Shown: positions 34,501 through 42,657, counted from the stretch's first letter. The stretch: 64,000 nt of DNA from Streptomyces curacoi (GCF_001513975.1 NZ_KQ947997.1:1-64000), one strand, 5' to 3'. The notes: generated from the sequence alone by a model not told the origin. Numbers and translations are program-made.

Positions 34501-34730
34501 GAGCTCTTCACCTGGAAGCCGCCCATGACGAGGCCGACCAGCACGGGTATGAGCAGGATCGCGTTCAGCCTGGTCGGCACGCGCCAGTTGCGCGGGGAGA
34601 GACGGCCGCCGCTCGGCGCAGGTGCGGCCGTTGGTTCCGATCCGGGCACAGGGGCGGGCGCCGCTCCGCGCGGCGGCGGGGTGAAGTTGCCCCGGGCCGA
34701 CGGCTCGGGACTGTTCTTGCTTCGCCTCAC
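31512..34730 (-). CDS. cvnA2: Conservon membrane sensor ATPase CvnA2
   Basis: A 1072-residue histidine-kinase-like membrane protein. First membrane helix near 58-78 (NAILLIPVLVGLVMGGFQV), an extracytoplasmic helical nitrate-sensor-like domain to ~380, second helix (ALVTGAAVVVALLAAFILAG), HAMP-like linker, then a GHKL ATPase domain with LLAELLENATTFSSPQTKVR (N box) and DKGIGLTAEDFADIN (G1 box), and a long disordered Pro/Gln/Tyr-rich tail (~690-1072). No phospho-accepting His box is obvious. GTG start with GGAAGG upstream. Head of the second conservon; it probably gates CvnB2-D2. Confidence 0.9.
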   Translation of the reverse strand: MRRSKNSPEPSARGNFTPPPRGAAPAPVPGSEPTAAPAPSGGRLSPRNWRVPTRLNAILLIPVLVGLVMGGFQVKSSIDTWQEAEDAENTARLVRAALNYADALYNERDVTAAPLLQGKGEDDPTVTKARDLTDKAADEFDEAAQSMPGKAGLERRLRLFREAEPGLTDLRAQAYGSKLTGVQTEEGYVEVAHPLTEFANELGLGTGNITSYGRTVYAIELTKAALSLQRSIGMHLLIKPGPTPTSFASQRVALTSYAYLEGIAIEEYKGGGTEADAQKLKDAEVDIRAQGAALAKEAAAKNPDYVPPPAKPTDMVKAIAGLKTTDASERALLAQKGVSAQNWWAVNTLKFNAYRQIESDLADTAVNEASDIADGAKRDALVTGAAVVVALLAAFILAGMVARQMSRSMRQLRNAAFGIAEQRLPMLVDQLSRTDPGRVDTRVAPIPINTRDEIGEVARAFDQVHREAVRLAAEQALLRGNINAIFTNLSRRNQSLIEGQLTLITDLENNEADPDQLENLFKLDHLATRMRRNGENLLVLAGEEPGRRWDQPVPLVDVLRAASSEVEQYERIELSGVPEAEIHGRAVTDLVHLLAELLENATTFSSPQTKVRVTATRLPDGRIMIEIHDKGIGLTAEDFADINHKLANPPTVDAAISQRMGLFVVGRLSDRHGIRVQLRPSGEQAGTTSLVMLPDAITHGGGGEQQPVQDEFTVSQIIPEQNFQGENFSQPLRTAAELGFDDSRYTEIPDDIRELDPVGRSLMREERRAALEAQSHGQQPGQEASEAPGYDEFTGQPAYDGGQNGFPEQSGGYDPRPSYEEQQAAYEEQQRPSYDDTYYAPNGGLPQNDAFQSGGGYPEPSYAEPVREEPAAASASAPETFPAFEQRRQQDDWPQSNGYRNGYPDQYAPETESAQADDANERDRVGFDRPGPAPSAAHELTDAGLPRRGSPASGTNGARPVRQEAPAPTPDSNGDSSWRSQNDDRWQQAAQLRKPKAGGVTSSGLPRRVPKANLVEGAAAATPQGGPQVSRAPEDVRGRLSNLRRGVQRGRSAGSETNGQGFGPDSTYNQER

Positions 34731-35117
34731 TCGACCAACAACCTTCCGGCGGGGTCGGCACCTACGTTGTGCCGCAGTGTCTCAGAGCCCAGTTCGCCAT
34801 CGAGTACGCAGTACTGCTGAGTACGTCTTTGACTATTGGGCAGTTCAGGCATTCCAGCACGTCGGCCTGCGCTCTTCCAAACAGTGGAAGCGGCGGATTC
34901 GGAGTGATGTAAGCCCCAGATAAAACGGTCATAAAGAGCGAGCCCCGCCAAAAGGCGGGGCCTTTGTGCGCGCAGCGACACCGGTTGACCGCGACGAGTG
35001 GCCATACCACCCGATTCCTCTGCCGAAACGTTATGAACAACGAAGCCGACCGTGTCAAAGGCCACAGTCGGCTCCGCGGCATCTACGACAACTGCCGTAC
35101 GACGCTGCCGACTTGCC
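34731..35117. other. Inter-conservon gap with terminator
   Basis: No gene seen. GCCCCGCC-AAAA-GGCGGGGC (34942-34961) makes a perfect 8-bp hairpin that should end the cvn1 transcript on the minus strand. The ~200 bp between it and the cvnA2 GTG is relatively AT-rich (AGTACGTCTTTGACTATTGG) and probably holds the cvnA2 promoter, so the two conservons look like separate transcripts. Confidence 0.6.
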
Positions 35118-35693
35118 CTACCGCAGCCGGGCCATCAGCGCGTGCTCCACCAGCGTGATCAGCGCACTCTTGGCATCCGAGCGGTGCCGGGCGTCCGTCG
35201 TGATGATCGGGGTGTCCGGACCGATCTGCAGCGCCTCGCGCACTTCCTCGGGCTGGTACGGCTGGTGCCCGTCGAAGCCGTTGAGGGCGACGACGAAGGG
35301 AAGGCCGCTGTTCTCGAAGTAGTCGACGGCCGGGAAGCAGTCGGCGAGGCGGCGGGTGTCGACCAGGACGACGGCGCCGATGGCACCGCGCACCAGGTCG
35401 TCCCACATGAACCAGAAGCGGTCCTGGCCGGGTGTACCGAAGAGGTACAGGATCAGGTCCTGGTCCAGGGTGATACGGCCGAAGTCCATGGCGACCGTGG
35501 TGGTGGTCTTGTCCCCGGTGTGCGTGAGGTCGTCGATGCCCGCGCTCGCGGACGTCATCACGGCCTCCGTGCGCAGCGGGTTGATCTCCGAGACGGCGCC
35601 CACGAACGTGGTCTTGCCCACGCCGAAGCCACCCGCCACCACTATCTTGGCGGAGGTGGTCGAACGGCCCGGTTCAGAGCTTGCGAAGTCCAC
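35118..35693 (-). CDS. cvnD1: Conservon small GTPase CvnD1
   Basis: A 191-residue GTPase almost identical to CvnD2: P-loop GGFGVGKTT, GTPGQDRFWFMWDD, ALNGFDGHQPY. GTG start at 35693 overlaps the end of cvnC1 by 20 bp, as in the sister operon. A 197-bp block (35302-35498) is base-for-base the same as in cvnD2, while the flanks differ at many third positions; this points to recent gene conversion. Confidence 0.9.
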   Translation of the reverse strand: MDFASSEPGRSTTSAKIVVAGGFGVGKTTFVGAVSEINPLRTEAVMTSASAGIDDLTHTGDKTTTTVAMDFGRITLDQDLILYLFGTPGQDRFWFMWDDLVRGAIGAVVLVDTRRLADCFPAVDYFENSGLPFVVALNGFDGHQPYQPEEVREALQIGPDTPIITTDARHRSDAKSALITLVEHALMARLR

Positions 35694-36072
35694 TGAGCAC
35701 CCTTTCGAGCAGCGTCACATCCGGAGCGCCGCCGTTGTTCTCGTCGCCACCCGGCTGGTGAATGGCGACCAGGCCGGCCTCCGCGAGGTCCGCGACCAGG
35801 ATCCTGGCCACGCCCAGCGGCATGGACAGCAGCGCGGAGACCTCGGCGACCGACTTCACCTCACGGCACAGATGGCAGATGCGCTGGTGCTCCGGGAGGA
35901 GCCCCATGAGCGCTGCCGGGTCGGCCGTGGTGCTGATCAGGGCCTCGATGGCCAGCTGGTAGCGCGGCCGGGTCCGGCCGCCGGTCATCGCGTACGGCCG
36001 TACCAGCGGCTGGTCGCCCTCATCCTCGTACGGCTCCGCGTACGGATCATGAGAGGCGGTGGGCGGGGTCAT
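35674..36072 (-). CDS. cvnC1: Conservon DUF742 protein CvnC1
   Basis: A 132-residue DUF742 protein: VRPYAMTGGRTRPRYQLAIE, LPEHQRICHLCREVKSVAEV, PLGVARILVADLAEAGLVAI, ending LLERVLSGLRKL. Its acidic N-terminal stretch (PYAEPYEDEGDQ) is short, unlike CvnC2. ATG 36072 follows GGAGGATCC. A ~113-bp gap separates it from cvnB1 with no hairpin seen, so one transcript is likely. Confidence 0.9.
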   Translation of the reverse strand: MTPPTASHDPYAEPYEDEGDQPLVRPYAMTGGRTRPRYQLAIEALISTTADPAALMGLLPEHQRICHLCREVKSVAEVSALLSMPLGVARILVADLAEAGLVAIHQPGGDENNGGAPDVTLLERVLSGLRKL

Positions 36073-36185
36073 GGATCCTCCGGGCGGGGACAGCAAGTTG
36101 GTCAGTCAAGCCGTCGGGTGAGGGCCAGTAAGGGGATTGTGGCGGCCGGACGGTGATTTGGTGAGACGGGTGGATCAGGCGGTGA

Positions 36186-36608
36186 TCAGTGGAGCAGACT
36201 GCCTTGGAGCTCGGCGCGCAGGTCGGGCGTGAGTACCGCGCCCGCGCGGTCGACCAGCAGCGCCATCTCGTAGCCGACGAGGCCGATGTCGCATTCGGGG
36301 TGGGCCAGGACGGCGAGCGACGAACCGTCCGAGACGGACATGAGGAAGAGAAAACCCCGTTCCATCTCGACGACGGTCTGCGCCACCGTGCCGCCCTCGA
36401 AGATTCGGGAGGCTCCGGCCGTCAGTGAGGTCAGACCCGACGCGACGGCCGCCAGCTGGTCGGCACGGTCGCGCGGGAAGCCCTCCGACATCGCCAGCAG
36501 AAGACCGTCGGCGGAGACGACGACGGTGTGGGACACCCCGGGGGTGTTGTCCACGAAGTTGGTGATCAACCAGTTGAGGTTCTGTGCTGCCTGGCTCATC
36601 TGGCTCAA
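36186..36608 (-). CDS. cvnB1: Conservon roadblock/LC7 protein CvnB1
   Basis: A 140-residue roadblock/LC7 protein (NWLITNFVDNTPGVSHTVVV, FPRDRADQLAAVASGLTSLT, FLFLMSVSDGSSLAVLAHPE). TTG start at 36608 directly abuts the cvnA1 stop (TAGTTG), with GGAG 7-8 nt upstream inside cvnA1; the ATG nine bases later is the alternative. Expected partner of CvnD1. Confidence 0.9.
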   Translation of the reverse strand: MSQMSQAAQNLNWLITNFVDNTPGVSHTVVVSADGLLLAMSEGFPRDRADQLAAVASGLTSLTAGASRIFEGGTVAQTVVEMERGFLFLMSVSDGSSLAVLAHPECDIGLVGYEMALLVDRAGAVLTPDLRAELQGSLLH

Positions 36609-39600
36609 CTAACGCTCCTGCTGGTGAGTGGGGCTCGGGAAGCTGCCGGTCTGACCGGTACCAGTACCAGCCTGGCGACCCTGCGCGATACCCCGACGGA
36701 GATTGGTCAGCCGGCCACGTACGTCGTCAGGCGCACGCGAGACCTGCGGACCGGTTTGGTGCTGTTGCTGCTGAGCCGTACCCGGGACGAGGTTCGCCCT
36801 GGGCACCCGGCGCGGCAGGCCGGAGGTGGTGACTCCGCCCGCGGCCGGCTGCCGTACGCGCTCCGCCTGCCGGACGAGGTCGTCGTTCGGCGAGCTGCGC
36901 CAGCCGGTCGATGCGGTCCGCTGGGGAGCGGAGGACGGCTGCGGCCGCTCCGCGGGAGCCTGCGGCTCCTGCTGCGGGGCGGCGGCCGGAGCCGAGTCGC
37001 CCGCGCCGGGCTGACGTCCCTGCGGGCCGCCGTGGAACCAGTTGGTCTCCAGCGTGTCGTACAGCGGGGTACGACCGTCACCGGGACCCGTCGCGGGCGG
37101 CAGGGCCTCGGGCTCCTGCCGGGCGGGCCGCTGCTGGGGCCGGGGCGCCACCGGGGGCTGCCCGGCGCCGTAGCCGGAACCGCCGCCGTACGTGCCGTTG
37201 ACCTGGGACCGGTCGAACTGAACGGTGGACTCGGGGCTCTGGTGGCCGGGCAGGGAGTGCTGCCCGGTCGAGCTGCTGTCGTAGCCCTGCGGGGCGGCGA
37301 ACTGGCCCGTCTGCGACGAGTTGTTCTCCCCGCCCGGGGTGCCGAAGACGTCCGAGCGGACGAACTGGCCGGTGTTCTGCGGGCCGCTCTCATCGGGACG
37401 GGCGAACTGGCCGGTGCTCTGCGGGTTGTAGGCACCGGGCGCCGGGGCGTCGAAGTCCGGACGGGCGAACTCCGAGGTGGAGCCGGGGCCCTGGCGGTCG
37501 TCGATCCGCGGCATCCGGGAGGTCTGCGCGGGGTCCTCGTCGTGCCCGCGCGGGGCGTCGAGCGAGGCGCGCGGCACCGGCGGCTGCGCGTTCTCGTCGC
37601 TCCAGCTGGGGCGGGAGGGCTGGTTGCCGCCCGGCAGCTCGGCACGCGCGCCACCGCGCGGCGGCAGCTGCGGCTGGCGGCCCCGACGGCCCTGCTCGGA
37701 CTGCGGCGCCGAAGGACCAGCCGACCGGGACTGATCGCGGCCGGAGGAGGCGCCATGGGTGCCGCCGAAGGGGTCCTGGCCCGAGCCGAAGGCGTCCTGA
37801 CCGGTACCCGCGGCCTGCAGACCCTGCGGAGCACCCGGAGCCTGGCCACCGAACCCGGCACTGGCACCGGCGGGAGCACCCCGGCCCTGCGACGGGGCGC
37901 CCGGACCCTGCGGTCCACGCGGCGCACCCGGCCCGCCCGGAAGGCCACCGCCGTCCCGGCCCGGCAGCGCGGCCCGCGGCCCCTGACCGGCACCGAGCCG
38001 GCCACCGGAGCCCGCACCGGCACCGAGCGCACCACCCGGCGCACCCGCGCCGAGGGAGCCGCCACCGGCCTGGGCCTGGCGCCGGGCGGCGGCCGCACCG
38101 GCGGCGGCCTGCGCGGCGGCGGGACCACCGGAGGAACCGGGACCGTTCGGACCGGGCTTGCCCGGAGCGGGCTTCTTGCCGCCCTGGGCGACGTCGACGG
38201 GGAGCATGACCAGCGCGGTCGTACCACCGGAGTCGGAGGGGCGCAGCTGGATGCGGATGCCGTGGCGCTGCGACAGCCGGCCGACCACGAACAGACCCAT
38301 GCGGCGGGAGACGGAGACGTCCACGGTGGGCGGCGAGGCGAGCCGCTCGTTGATCGCGGCGAGGTCCTCGGGGGAGAGGCCGATGCCGGTGTCGTGGATC
38401 TCGATCAGCACGCGGCCGTCGGGCAGCGCGTGACCGGTGACCTTGACCTTGGTCTGCGGGGAGGAGAACGAGGTCGCGTTCTCCAGCAGCTCGGCGAGCA
38501 GGTGCACGAGGTCGTTGACCACGCGGCCGGCGACCTCGGTGGTCGGCACGGAGGACAGCTCGATGCGCTCGTACTGCTCCACCTCGGACGCGGCGGCGCG
38601 GAGCACGTCGACCAGCGGGACCGGGCGGGTCCAGCGGCGGCCGGGCTCCTCACCCGCGAGGACGAGGAGGTTCTCACCGTTACGGCGCATACGCGTCGCG
38701 AGGTGGTCGAGCTTGAACAGCGAGGACAGCTGGTCCGGGTCGGCCTCGCGGGACTCCAGTTCGGAGATGAGCGACAGCTGACGCTGGATGAGGCCCTGGG
38801 AGCGGCGCGAGAGGTTGGTGAACATCGCGTTGACGTTGCCCCGCAGCAGGGCCTGCTCGGCGGCGAGGCGGACCGCCTCGCGGTGCACGTCGTCGAAGGC
38901 CGCGGCCACCTGGCCGATCTCGTCCCGGGAGTGCACACCGACGGACTCGACGGAGGTGTCGACGTCCTGCGGGTCGGACTCCGACAGCTGCTTGACCAGC
39001 TCGGGCAGCCGGTCCTGGGCGACCTTGGTGGCGGTCTCCTCCAGGCGGCGCAGCGAGCGGATCATGGACCGGGCCACGACGAACGCGCCGACCAGCGAGA
39101 CACCGAGCACGAGCAGGATCAGCGCACCGGAGATGATCGCCTCGCGCTCCGACTCGTTGCGCAGCTCGCGGGCCTTCTGCTCCATGTCCTCCAGCAGCGT
39201 GGTCTCGATGGCCCGCATCTGCTGGATCTTGGTGGTGCTGTCGTCCACCCAGTCCTTGTAGGAACGCTTCTCCAGGTCGTTGAGGGCGTTCGGGTTGCCG
39301 AGCGCACGGTTGGCGTACTTGTCGCTGGCCGTGATCGTCGGGTTGTTCTGCTCGATCGACTTCAGCAGGTCGGCGGCGCGCTGCGTGCCGTAGATGTTGC
39401 GGAAGGCCTTGATCTCGGACCGCTGGCTCGTCAGGGCCGACTCGGCGTACAGCCGGTCGTTCTCGGAGAGATCGCCGACGGTGTCGTCGTTCGCGGGCAG
39501 CGCCGCCGCGAGGACGGCACGCTGGATCGACGCGTACTCCTTGGCGTTGGAGAAGGCCGCCAGGGCACGGGTGCTCTGGATCATCTCCGGGTTGCTGGTG

Positions 39601-40331
39601 GCCTCCGCCATGTCCTGGGAGAGGCCCAGCAGGTTGGTGATCAGGCGGTGGTAGGCCTCCACGGTCTGGGTGGAGTTCTCCTGGGCCTCGTAGGCGCTGT
39701 TGCGGATCTTCGCGATGCCGCCCAGGTCGCCGACGAGCTGGACGAGGTTGTCGCGGACGCCCTTGAGGTTGCCGTCCTTGCTGTTGTCGTCGATCTCCTC
39801 GGAGGCCTCGATGAAGCTGGTCATGGCCCGGTCGGTCTTGTCCCGGTAGCCCTTGACCGTGTAGTCGGTCGCCCTGGCGCCGTGTGCGAGGGGGCCGGCG
39901 GACTGGTCGCGCTCCTCCTGGAGCGCCGCGGCGAGCTCGGTGGCCCGCTTGGTCATGTCCGTCAGCAGCTTCATGTTGTCGAGCTGCTGGATGTCGTCCA
40001 TGTTGTCGCTGATGCGCAGGGCACCCAGCGAGGTGGCCGCGACCACGGGGAGTGTCAGCAGCGCCACCAGACGGGTGGAGATACGCCAGTTGCGCAGGGC
40101 TATTCGCGAGCCGGGGCCCGGCGAGCCCTTCGGCGGCTTCTTCGCGGATGGCGCGGAGGGGTTCGCCGCCCCCGAGGACGCCGACACGGCGGGGCGCCCG
40201 GGGCGCTCACCGCCTTCGACGGACGGGGCCGGGCCCGGGTTCTGGGCGTGCTGGGGCGAGGGACCTCGGTCGGTCCCGCCGTGCTCCGGCTCCGCCGAAG
40301 CGCTGCCATCCCTCTTGAAACGTCCCTGCAC
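36609..40331 (-). CDS. cvnA1: Conservon membrane sensor ATPase CvnA1
   Basis: A 1240-residue relative of CvnA2. Disordered N-terminus (~1-75), membrane helix (RLVALLTLPVVAATSLGALR), helical sensor domain to ~325, second helix (AIISGALILLVLGVSLVGAFVV), HAMP-like linker, GHKL ATPase (LLAELLENATSFSSPQTKVK; DTGIGLSPEDLAAINERL), and a ~430-residue low-complexity tail with repeated GQFARPD/GQFVRSD units (NPQSTGQFARPDE, QNTGQFVRSDVFG). The frame is open to 40784, but I take GTG 40331 (VQGRFKRDGSA), which matches how I recall the S. coelicolor protein starting; GAGG lies ~11 nt upstream. From memory, loss of cvn1 disturbs aerial development in S. coelicolor. Confidence 0.9.
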   Translation of the reverse strand: MQGRFKRDGSASAEPEHGGTDRGPSPQHAQNPGPAPSVEGGERPGRPAVSASSGAANPSAPSAKKPPKGSPGPGSRIALRNWRISTRLVALLTLPVVAATSLGALRISDNMDDIQQLDNMKLLTDMTKRATELAAALQEERDQSAGPLAHGARATDYTVKGYRDKTDRAMTSFIEASEEIDDNSKDGNLKGVRDNLVQLVGDLGGIAKIRNSAYEAQENSTQTVEAYHRLITNLLGLSQDMAEATSNPEMIQSTRALAAFSNAKEYASIQRAVLAAALPANDDTVGDLSENDRLYAESALTSQRSEIKAFRNIYGTQRAADLLKSIEQNNPTITASDKYANRALGNPNALNDLEKRSYKDWVDDSTTKIQQMRAIETTLLEDMEQKARELRNESEREAIISGALILLVLGVSLVGAFVVARSMIRSLRRLEETATKVAQDRLPELVKQLSESDPQDVDTSVESVGVHSRDEIGQVAAAFDDVHREAVRLAAEQALLRGNVNAMFTNLSRRSQGLIQRQLSLISELESREADPDQLSSLFKLDHLATRMRRNGENLLVLAGEEPGRRWTRPVPLVDVLRAAASEVEQYERIELSSVPTTEVAGRVVNDLVHLLAELLENATSFSSPQTKVKVTGHALPDGRVLIEIHDTGIGLSPEDLAAINERLASPPTVDVSVSRRMGLFVVGRLSQRHGIRIQLRPSDSGGTTALVMLPVDVAQGGKKPAPGKPGPNGPGSSGGPAAAQAAAGAAAARRQAQAGGGSLGAGAPGGALGAGAGSGGRLGAGQGPRAALPGRDGGGLPGGPGAPRGPQGPGAPSQGRGAPAGASAGFGGQAPGAPQGLQAAGTGQDAFGSGQDPFGGTHGASSGRDQSRSAGPSAPQSEQGRRGRQPQLPPRGGARAELPGGNQPSRPSWSDENAQPPVPRASLDAPRGHDEDPAQTSRMPRIDDRQGPGSTSEFARPDFDAPAPGAYNPQSTGQFARPDESGPQNTGQFVRSDVFGTPGGENNSSQTGQFAAPQGYDSSSTGQHSLPGHQSPESTVQFDRSQVNGTYGGGSGYGAGQPPVAPRPQQRPARQEPEALPPATGPGDGRTPLYDTLETNWFHGGPQGRQPGAGDSAPAAAPQQEPQAPAERPQPSSAPQRTASTGWRSSPNDDLVRQAERVRQPAAGGVTTSGLPRRVPRANLVPGTAQQQQHQTGPQVSRAPDDVRGRLTNLRRGIAQGRQAGTGTGQTGSFPSPTHQQER

Positions 40332-40945
40332 TAGCGTCGCAACCTCTGGACCAGGCGCCCCTCCGCGTGAACGGAAGGACGGGTGTCGGCGTAGTAGAGA
40401 GCGTCCTGAACACGCTCTCCGGTGGTCTTGGGTGACCGGCGCTGGCTCCCCCTTCTCGCCGCCACTAGGCGCTCGGTGCGCCCCCTGTGCGCCGGCTCGA
40501 TCCTGCGGCGGTCCGTGGAATTCCAGCACAGTGCAGGATCTCCAACAAGGCCCGTAGGTCGAGCCGTGACATACATGACACGGCGTGAGTGCGAGGTTAC
40601 CTGCCGTAGAAACCAATCTCGACCATAACGGACTTATGCCCGCGAGCCGCTCGGGTGGGGTAGGTGTCCCAGTCGCCATGATCAGGAGCGGAATGATGGG
40701 TTCAGGTGGGCAATGTCCGTTTCGATGGGGTGGATCGCGGGCCTGAATTGACCGATTTGCCCGCGGATCCGTGAGCAAACTCACATGCGGATCTAGGGGT
40801 CTTCACGGCTTCCCGGGGGAATCGCATGTTTAGCCTGACGCTTTACAAGAGGGAAGTTTCTGCCAACCCGCGCCCGGACGCAGGCCCCCAGGGCCCGCCC
40901 CGGCGCCTTGTCACGACAGGGCTCAGTACAACCGTGAAGACGACG
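40332..40945. promoter_or_regulatory. Long control region upstream of cvnA1 and the ANPRRT peptide
   Basis: A 614-bp divergent region with no convincing gene. CCGTGACATACATGACACGG (40564-40583) is a 20-bp palindrome with one mismatched pair, 230 bp before cvnA1. Toward the plus-strand peptide the sequence is AT-rich (TGTTTAGCCTGACGCTTTAC near 40825-40845). An 81-codon minus-strand frame (40331-40576) ends exactly at the cvnA1 GTG but has poor codon usage. Confidence 0.45.
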
Positions 40946-41125
40946 ATGATGTTCCGCACGATAGCCAACCCGCGGCGCACGACGCTGGCGCACCTCGACG
41001 ACGCCGACGAACTGCAGACCCCGGAGCGTCCGGAGCACTCCGTCGACCTCCCCGCGCAGACCGCCAACCCGCGGCGCACGGTCCTGGTGGAGGTCCCGGT
41101 CGGCGCGTCGGCCGTCGCGGAGTAG
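40946..41125 (+). CDS. Small hypothetical protein with two ANPRRT boxes
   Basis: A 59-residue peptide I cannot assign to a family: MMFRTIANPRRTTLAHLDDA near the start and LPAQTANPRRTVLVEVPVGA near the end, so the box TxANPRRTxL occurs twice ~40 residues apart, with an acidic spacer (DDADELQTPERPEHSVDLP) between. A third related DNA box (CCAACCCGCG) lies at 40864, outside the gene. ATG 40946, ATG 40949 or GTG 40934 could be the start; none has a strong ribosome site. A perfect 12-bp hairpin follows. No hydrophobic segment, no Cys. Confidence 0.6.
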   Translation: MMFRTIANPRRTTLAHLDDADELQTPERPEHSVDLPAQTANPRRTVLVEVPVGASAVAE

Positions 41126-41130
41126 TCGGT

Positions 41131-41158
41131 GAGGCTCCCTGGCCGGCCAGGGAGCCTC
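41131..41158. terminator. Hairpin after the ANPRRT peptide gene
   Basis: GAGGCTCCCTGG (41131-41142) and CCAGGGAGCCTC (41147-41158) form a perfect 12-bp stem with a CCGG loop, 5 bp after the stop and 14 bp from the convergent lipoprotein gene. Confidence 0.8.
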
Positions 41159-41171
41159 GTCTTCGTGCGGC

Positions 41172-42101
41172 TTATGCCTCGGCGAGTATTTTTCTGGCCG
41201 CCCTCAGCTTTTTCCCATGCAGCTCGTCGAGCTTGCGGAGCAGCGTCACATCTTTCTTGATCATGTCTTTCTGGATCGCCGACTCGGTCTCGAACCACGT
41301 TTCCAGAAGGCCGGTGCTCCGCTTGCACGCGACGTCGGCCGCCGCTGTTTCTCTTTCTTTGGCCGAGACCTTTCCCTTGAGGAAGGACGGCGACTGGATC
41401 GCGTCCACCGGAGAGGGGTAGTCGTACCCCTTCTGCTTCATGCAGGTGGACCATTCCTTGAACGCGGCCTGGACCTTCGGCGCCGAAAGCGAGGCCTCGT
41501 AGCTGTCCCCGGCGATACGGCTCGCCGCCGCGGATCCCTCCCGGTATTCATACGGTTTGCGGAAGTCGAGGATCGCTTTCCCCAGGCAGCCGTTGTCCGG
41601 CACTTCCTTCCCCCGGTACTCCAGCTTCGCCCGGTCGTCCGCGCCGTTCTCCAGGGACCTTTTTCCGTAGAGGACCGTGATCTGGTCCTTGGTGAGCTTC
41701 GCTTTCGGTGCGGCCGGCAGCGGCGGCATCCGGTATCCGTAGCGCCGCGCGCTGTCCAGGTCCGTTATCCCGTACCGGCGATCCTGCGCCGCCACGGGAG
41801 CGGAACTCTCCGGCGGCCGGTAGGTCAGACCGAAGCCTTTCATGCAGTCACGGGCCAGTACCTGTTCCGCCGAGCGGATCACCTCGTACTCGGCATCGGT
41901 GTAGCTGTACTCGGCGATGGGCAGCCGGAACGTGTAGTCGTACCTCCCCGGCGACGTCCCAGGTGACGAGGGGTCCGGGCTCGGCTCGGGGGCGGCGGCG
42001 GAGGTCCTGGCGGGGCTCGGGCCGGACGCCTCCTGCGAGGCGCAGCCGACCAGCAGCGACAGGGAGAGGGCGGGGATCGCCAAACGCGCCAAACGTCTCA
42101 T
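41172..42101 (-). CDS. Hypothetical lipoprotein
   Basis: A 309-residue secreted lipoprotein: signal MRRLARLAIPALSLSLLVGC with lipobox LLVGC (Cys at residue 20), then a disordered Ser/Pro linker (EASGPSPARTSAAAPEPSPD) and a helical domain with RSAEQVLARDCMKGFGLTY near 75-95, DNGCLGKAI, WSTCMKQKGYDYPSP and VACKRSTGLLETWFE: four spaced Cys probably form disulphides. The family is common in actinobacteria without known role. Third-position GC is lower than in neighbours, suggesting recent arrival. ATG 42101 begins the signal peptide; ATG 42128 upstream is possible. Confidence 0.75.
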   Translation of the reverse strand: MRRLARLAIPALSLSLLVGCASQEASGPSPARTSAAAPEPSPDPSSPGTSPGRYDYTFRLPIAEYSYTDAEYEVIRSAEQVLARDCMKGFGLTYRPPESSAPVAAQDRRYGITDLDSARRYGYRMPPLPAAPKAKLTKDQITVLYGKRSLENGADDRAKLEYRGKEVPDNGCLGKAILDFRKPYEYREGSAAASRIAGDSYEASLSAPKVQAAFKEWSTCMKQKGYDYPSPVDAIQSPSFLKGKVSAKERETAAADVACKRSTGLLETWFETESAIQKDMIKKDVTLLRKLDELHGKKLRAARKILAEA

Positions 42102-42216
42102 GAGTCCAAACGTCTCTGGGGAAAACATGACCCTGGATTTCCCGGATACGGCGGAGCCCCGCACAGGACCGGATGGCCCTGCACGGGGTCATGTGCCGTT
42201 TTCTACGGGTGGCGTC

Positions 42217-42657
42217 CTAGTCCCACTTGTAGCAGTTGTCGCCACGCCGGTCGAAGTCGAACGAGGCGTTCTCGTTGTACGTCTTGGCAAGCCGGTCGGT
42301 GTCCGCGAGCGGCGCGAACGTGTCGCAGGCGCCGTCGTAGTTGCTGTGATAGAAGACCGTGGCGATGCTGTCGACGCTCGCGTTCCAGAACGAGGCCGCG
42401 TTGTTCTTCACGGGCAGGCCCTTGCCGGCACCGGACGACAGGAACGTGTAGCCGGCGAGGTTGGACACACCGTCATGCGTGAAAGCGGTGCGCGAGCCCT
42501 GCTTGTTGCTGTTGTAGTAGAAGACGGCGCAGTCCTTCTCCCAGTCCGGGCACGTGGCTCGCGCCTCGGCGTGCGCCATGGGCGCCATCCCCAGCACGGC
42601 TACGGCCGCGGCGGGAATGGCGATAGCCGCGGACAGGACCTTGCGCGATGCTTTCAT
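42217..42657 (-). CDS. Secreted peptidase-inhibitor family I36-like protein
   Basis: A 146-residue exported protein. Signal peptide to AHAEA (~residue 31), then a single beta/gamma-crystallin-like domain: CPDWEKDCAVFYYNSNKQGS, LAGYTFLSSGAGKGLPVKNN, AASFWNASVDSIATVFYHSN and a C-terminal NCYKWD. This pattern fits the actinobacterial I36 (SMI metalloprotease inhibitor) group. Four Cys may form two disulphides. GGGGGAT precedes the ATG. It may protect the cell against secreted metalloproteases; inhibition is inference from the family. Confidence 0.75.
   Translation of the reverse strand: MKASRKVLSAAIAIPAAAVAVLGMAPMAHAEARATCPDWEKDCAVFYYNSNKQGSRTAFTHDGVSNLAGYTFLSSGAGKGLPVKNNAASFWNASVDSIATVFYHSNYDGACDTFAPLADTDRLAKTYNENASFDFDRRGDNCYKWD

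Noticed and set aside
37900..38130. Gly/Ala/Pro-rich stretch that might be a separate gene
   Set aside because: It is in frame with CvnA1 and reads as its disordered tail.
40331..40576. 81-codon minus-strand frame ending at the cvnA1 start
   Set aside because: The one-base overlap is suggestive, but codon usage is poor and no ribosome site is seen.
40332..40784. N-terminal extension of CvnA1
   Set aside because: The extra ~150 residues lack coding bias; the GTG at 40331 matches the expected N-terminus.
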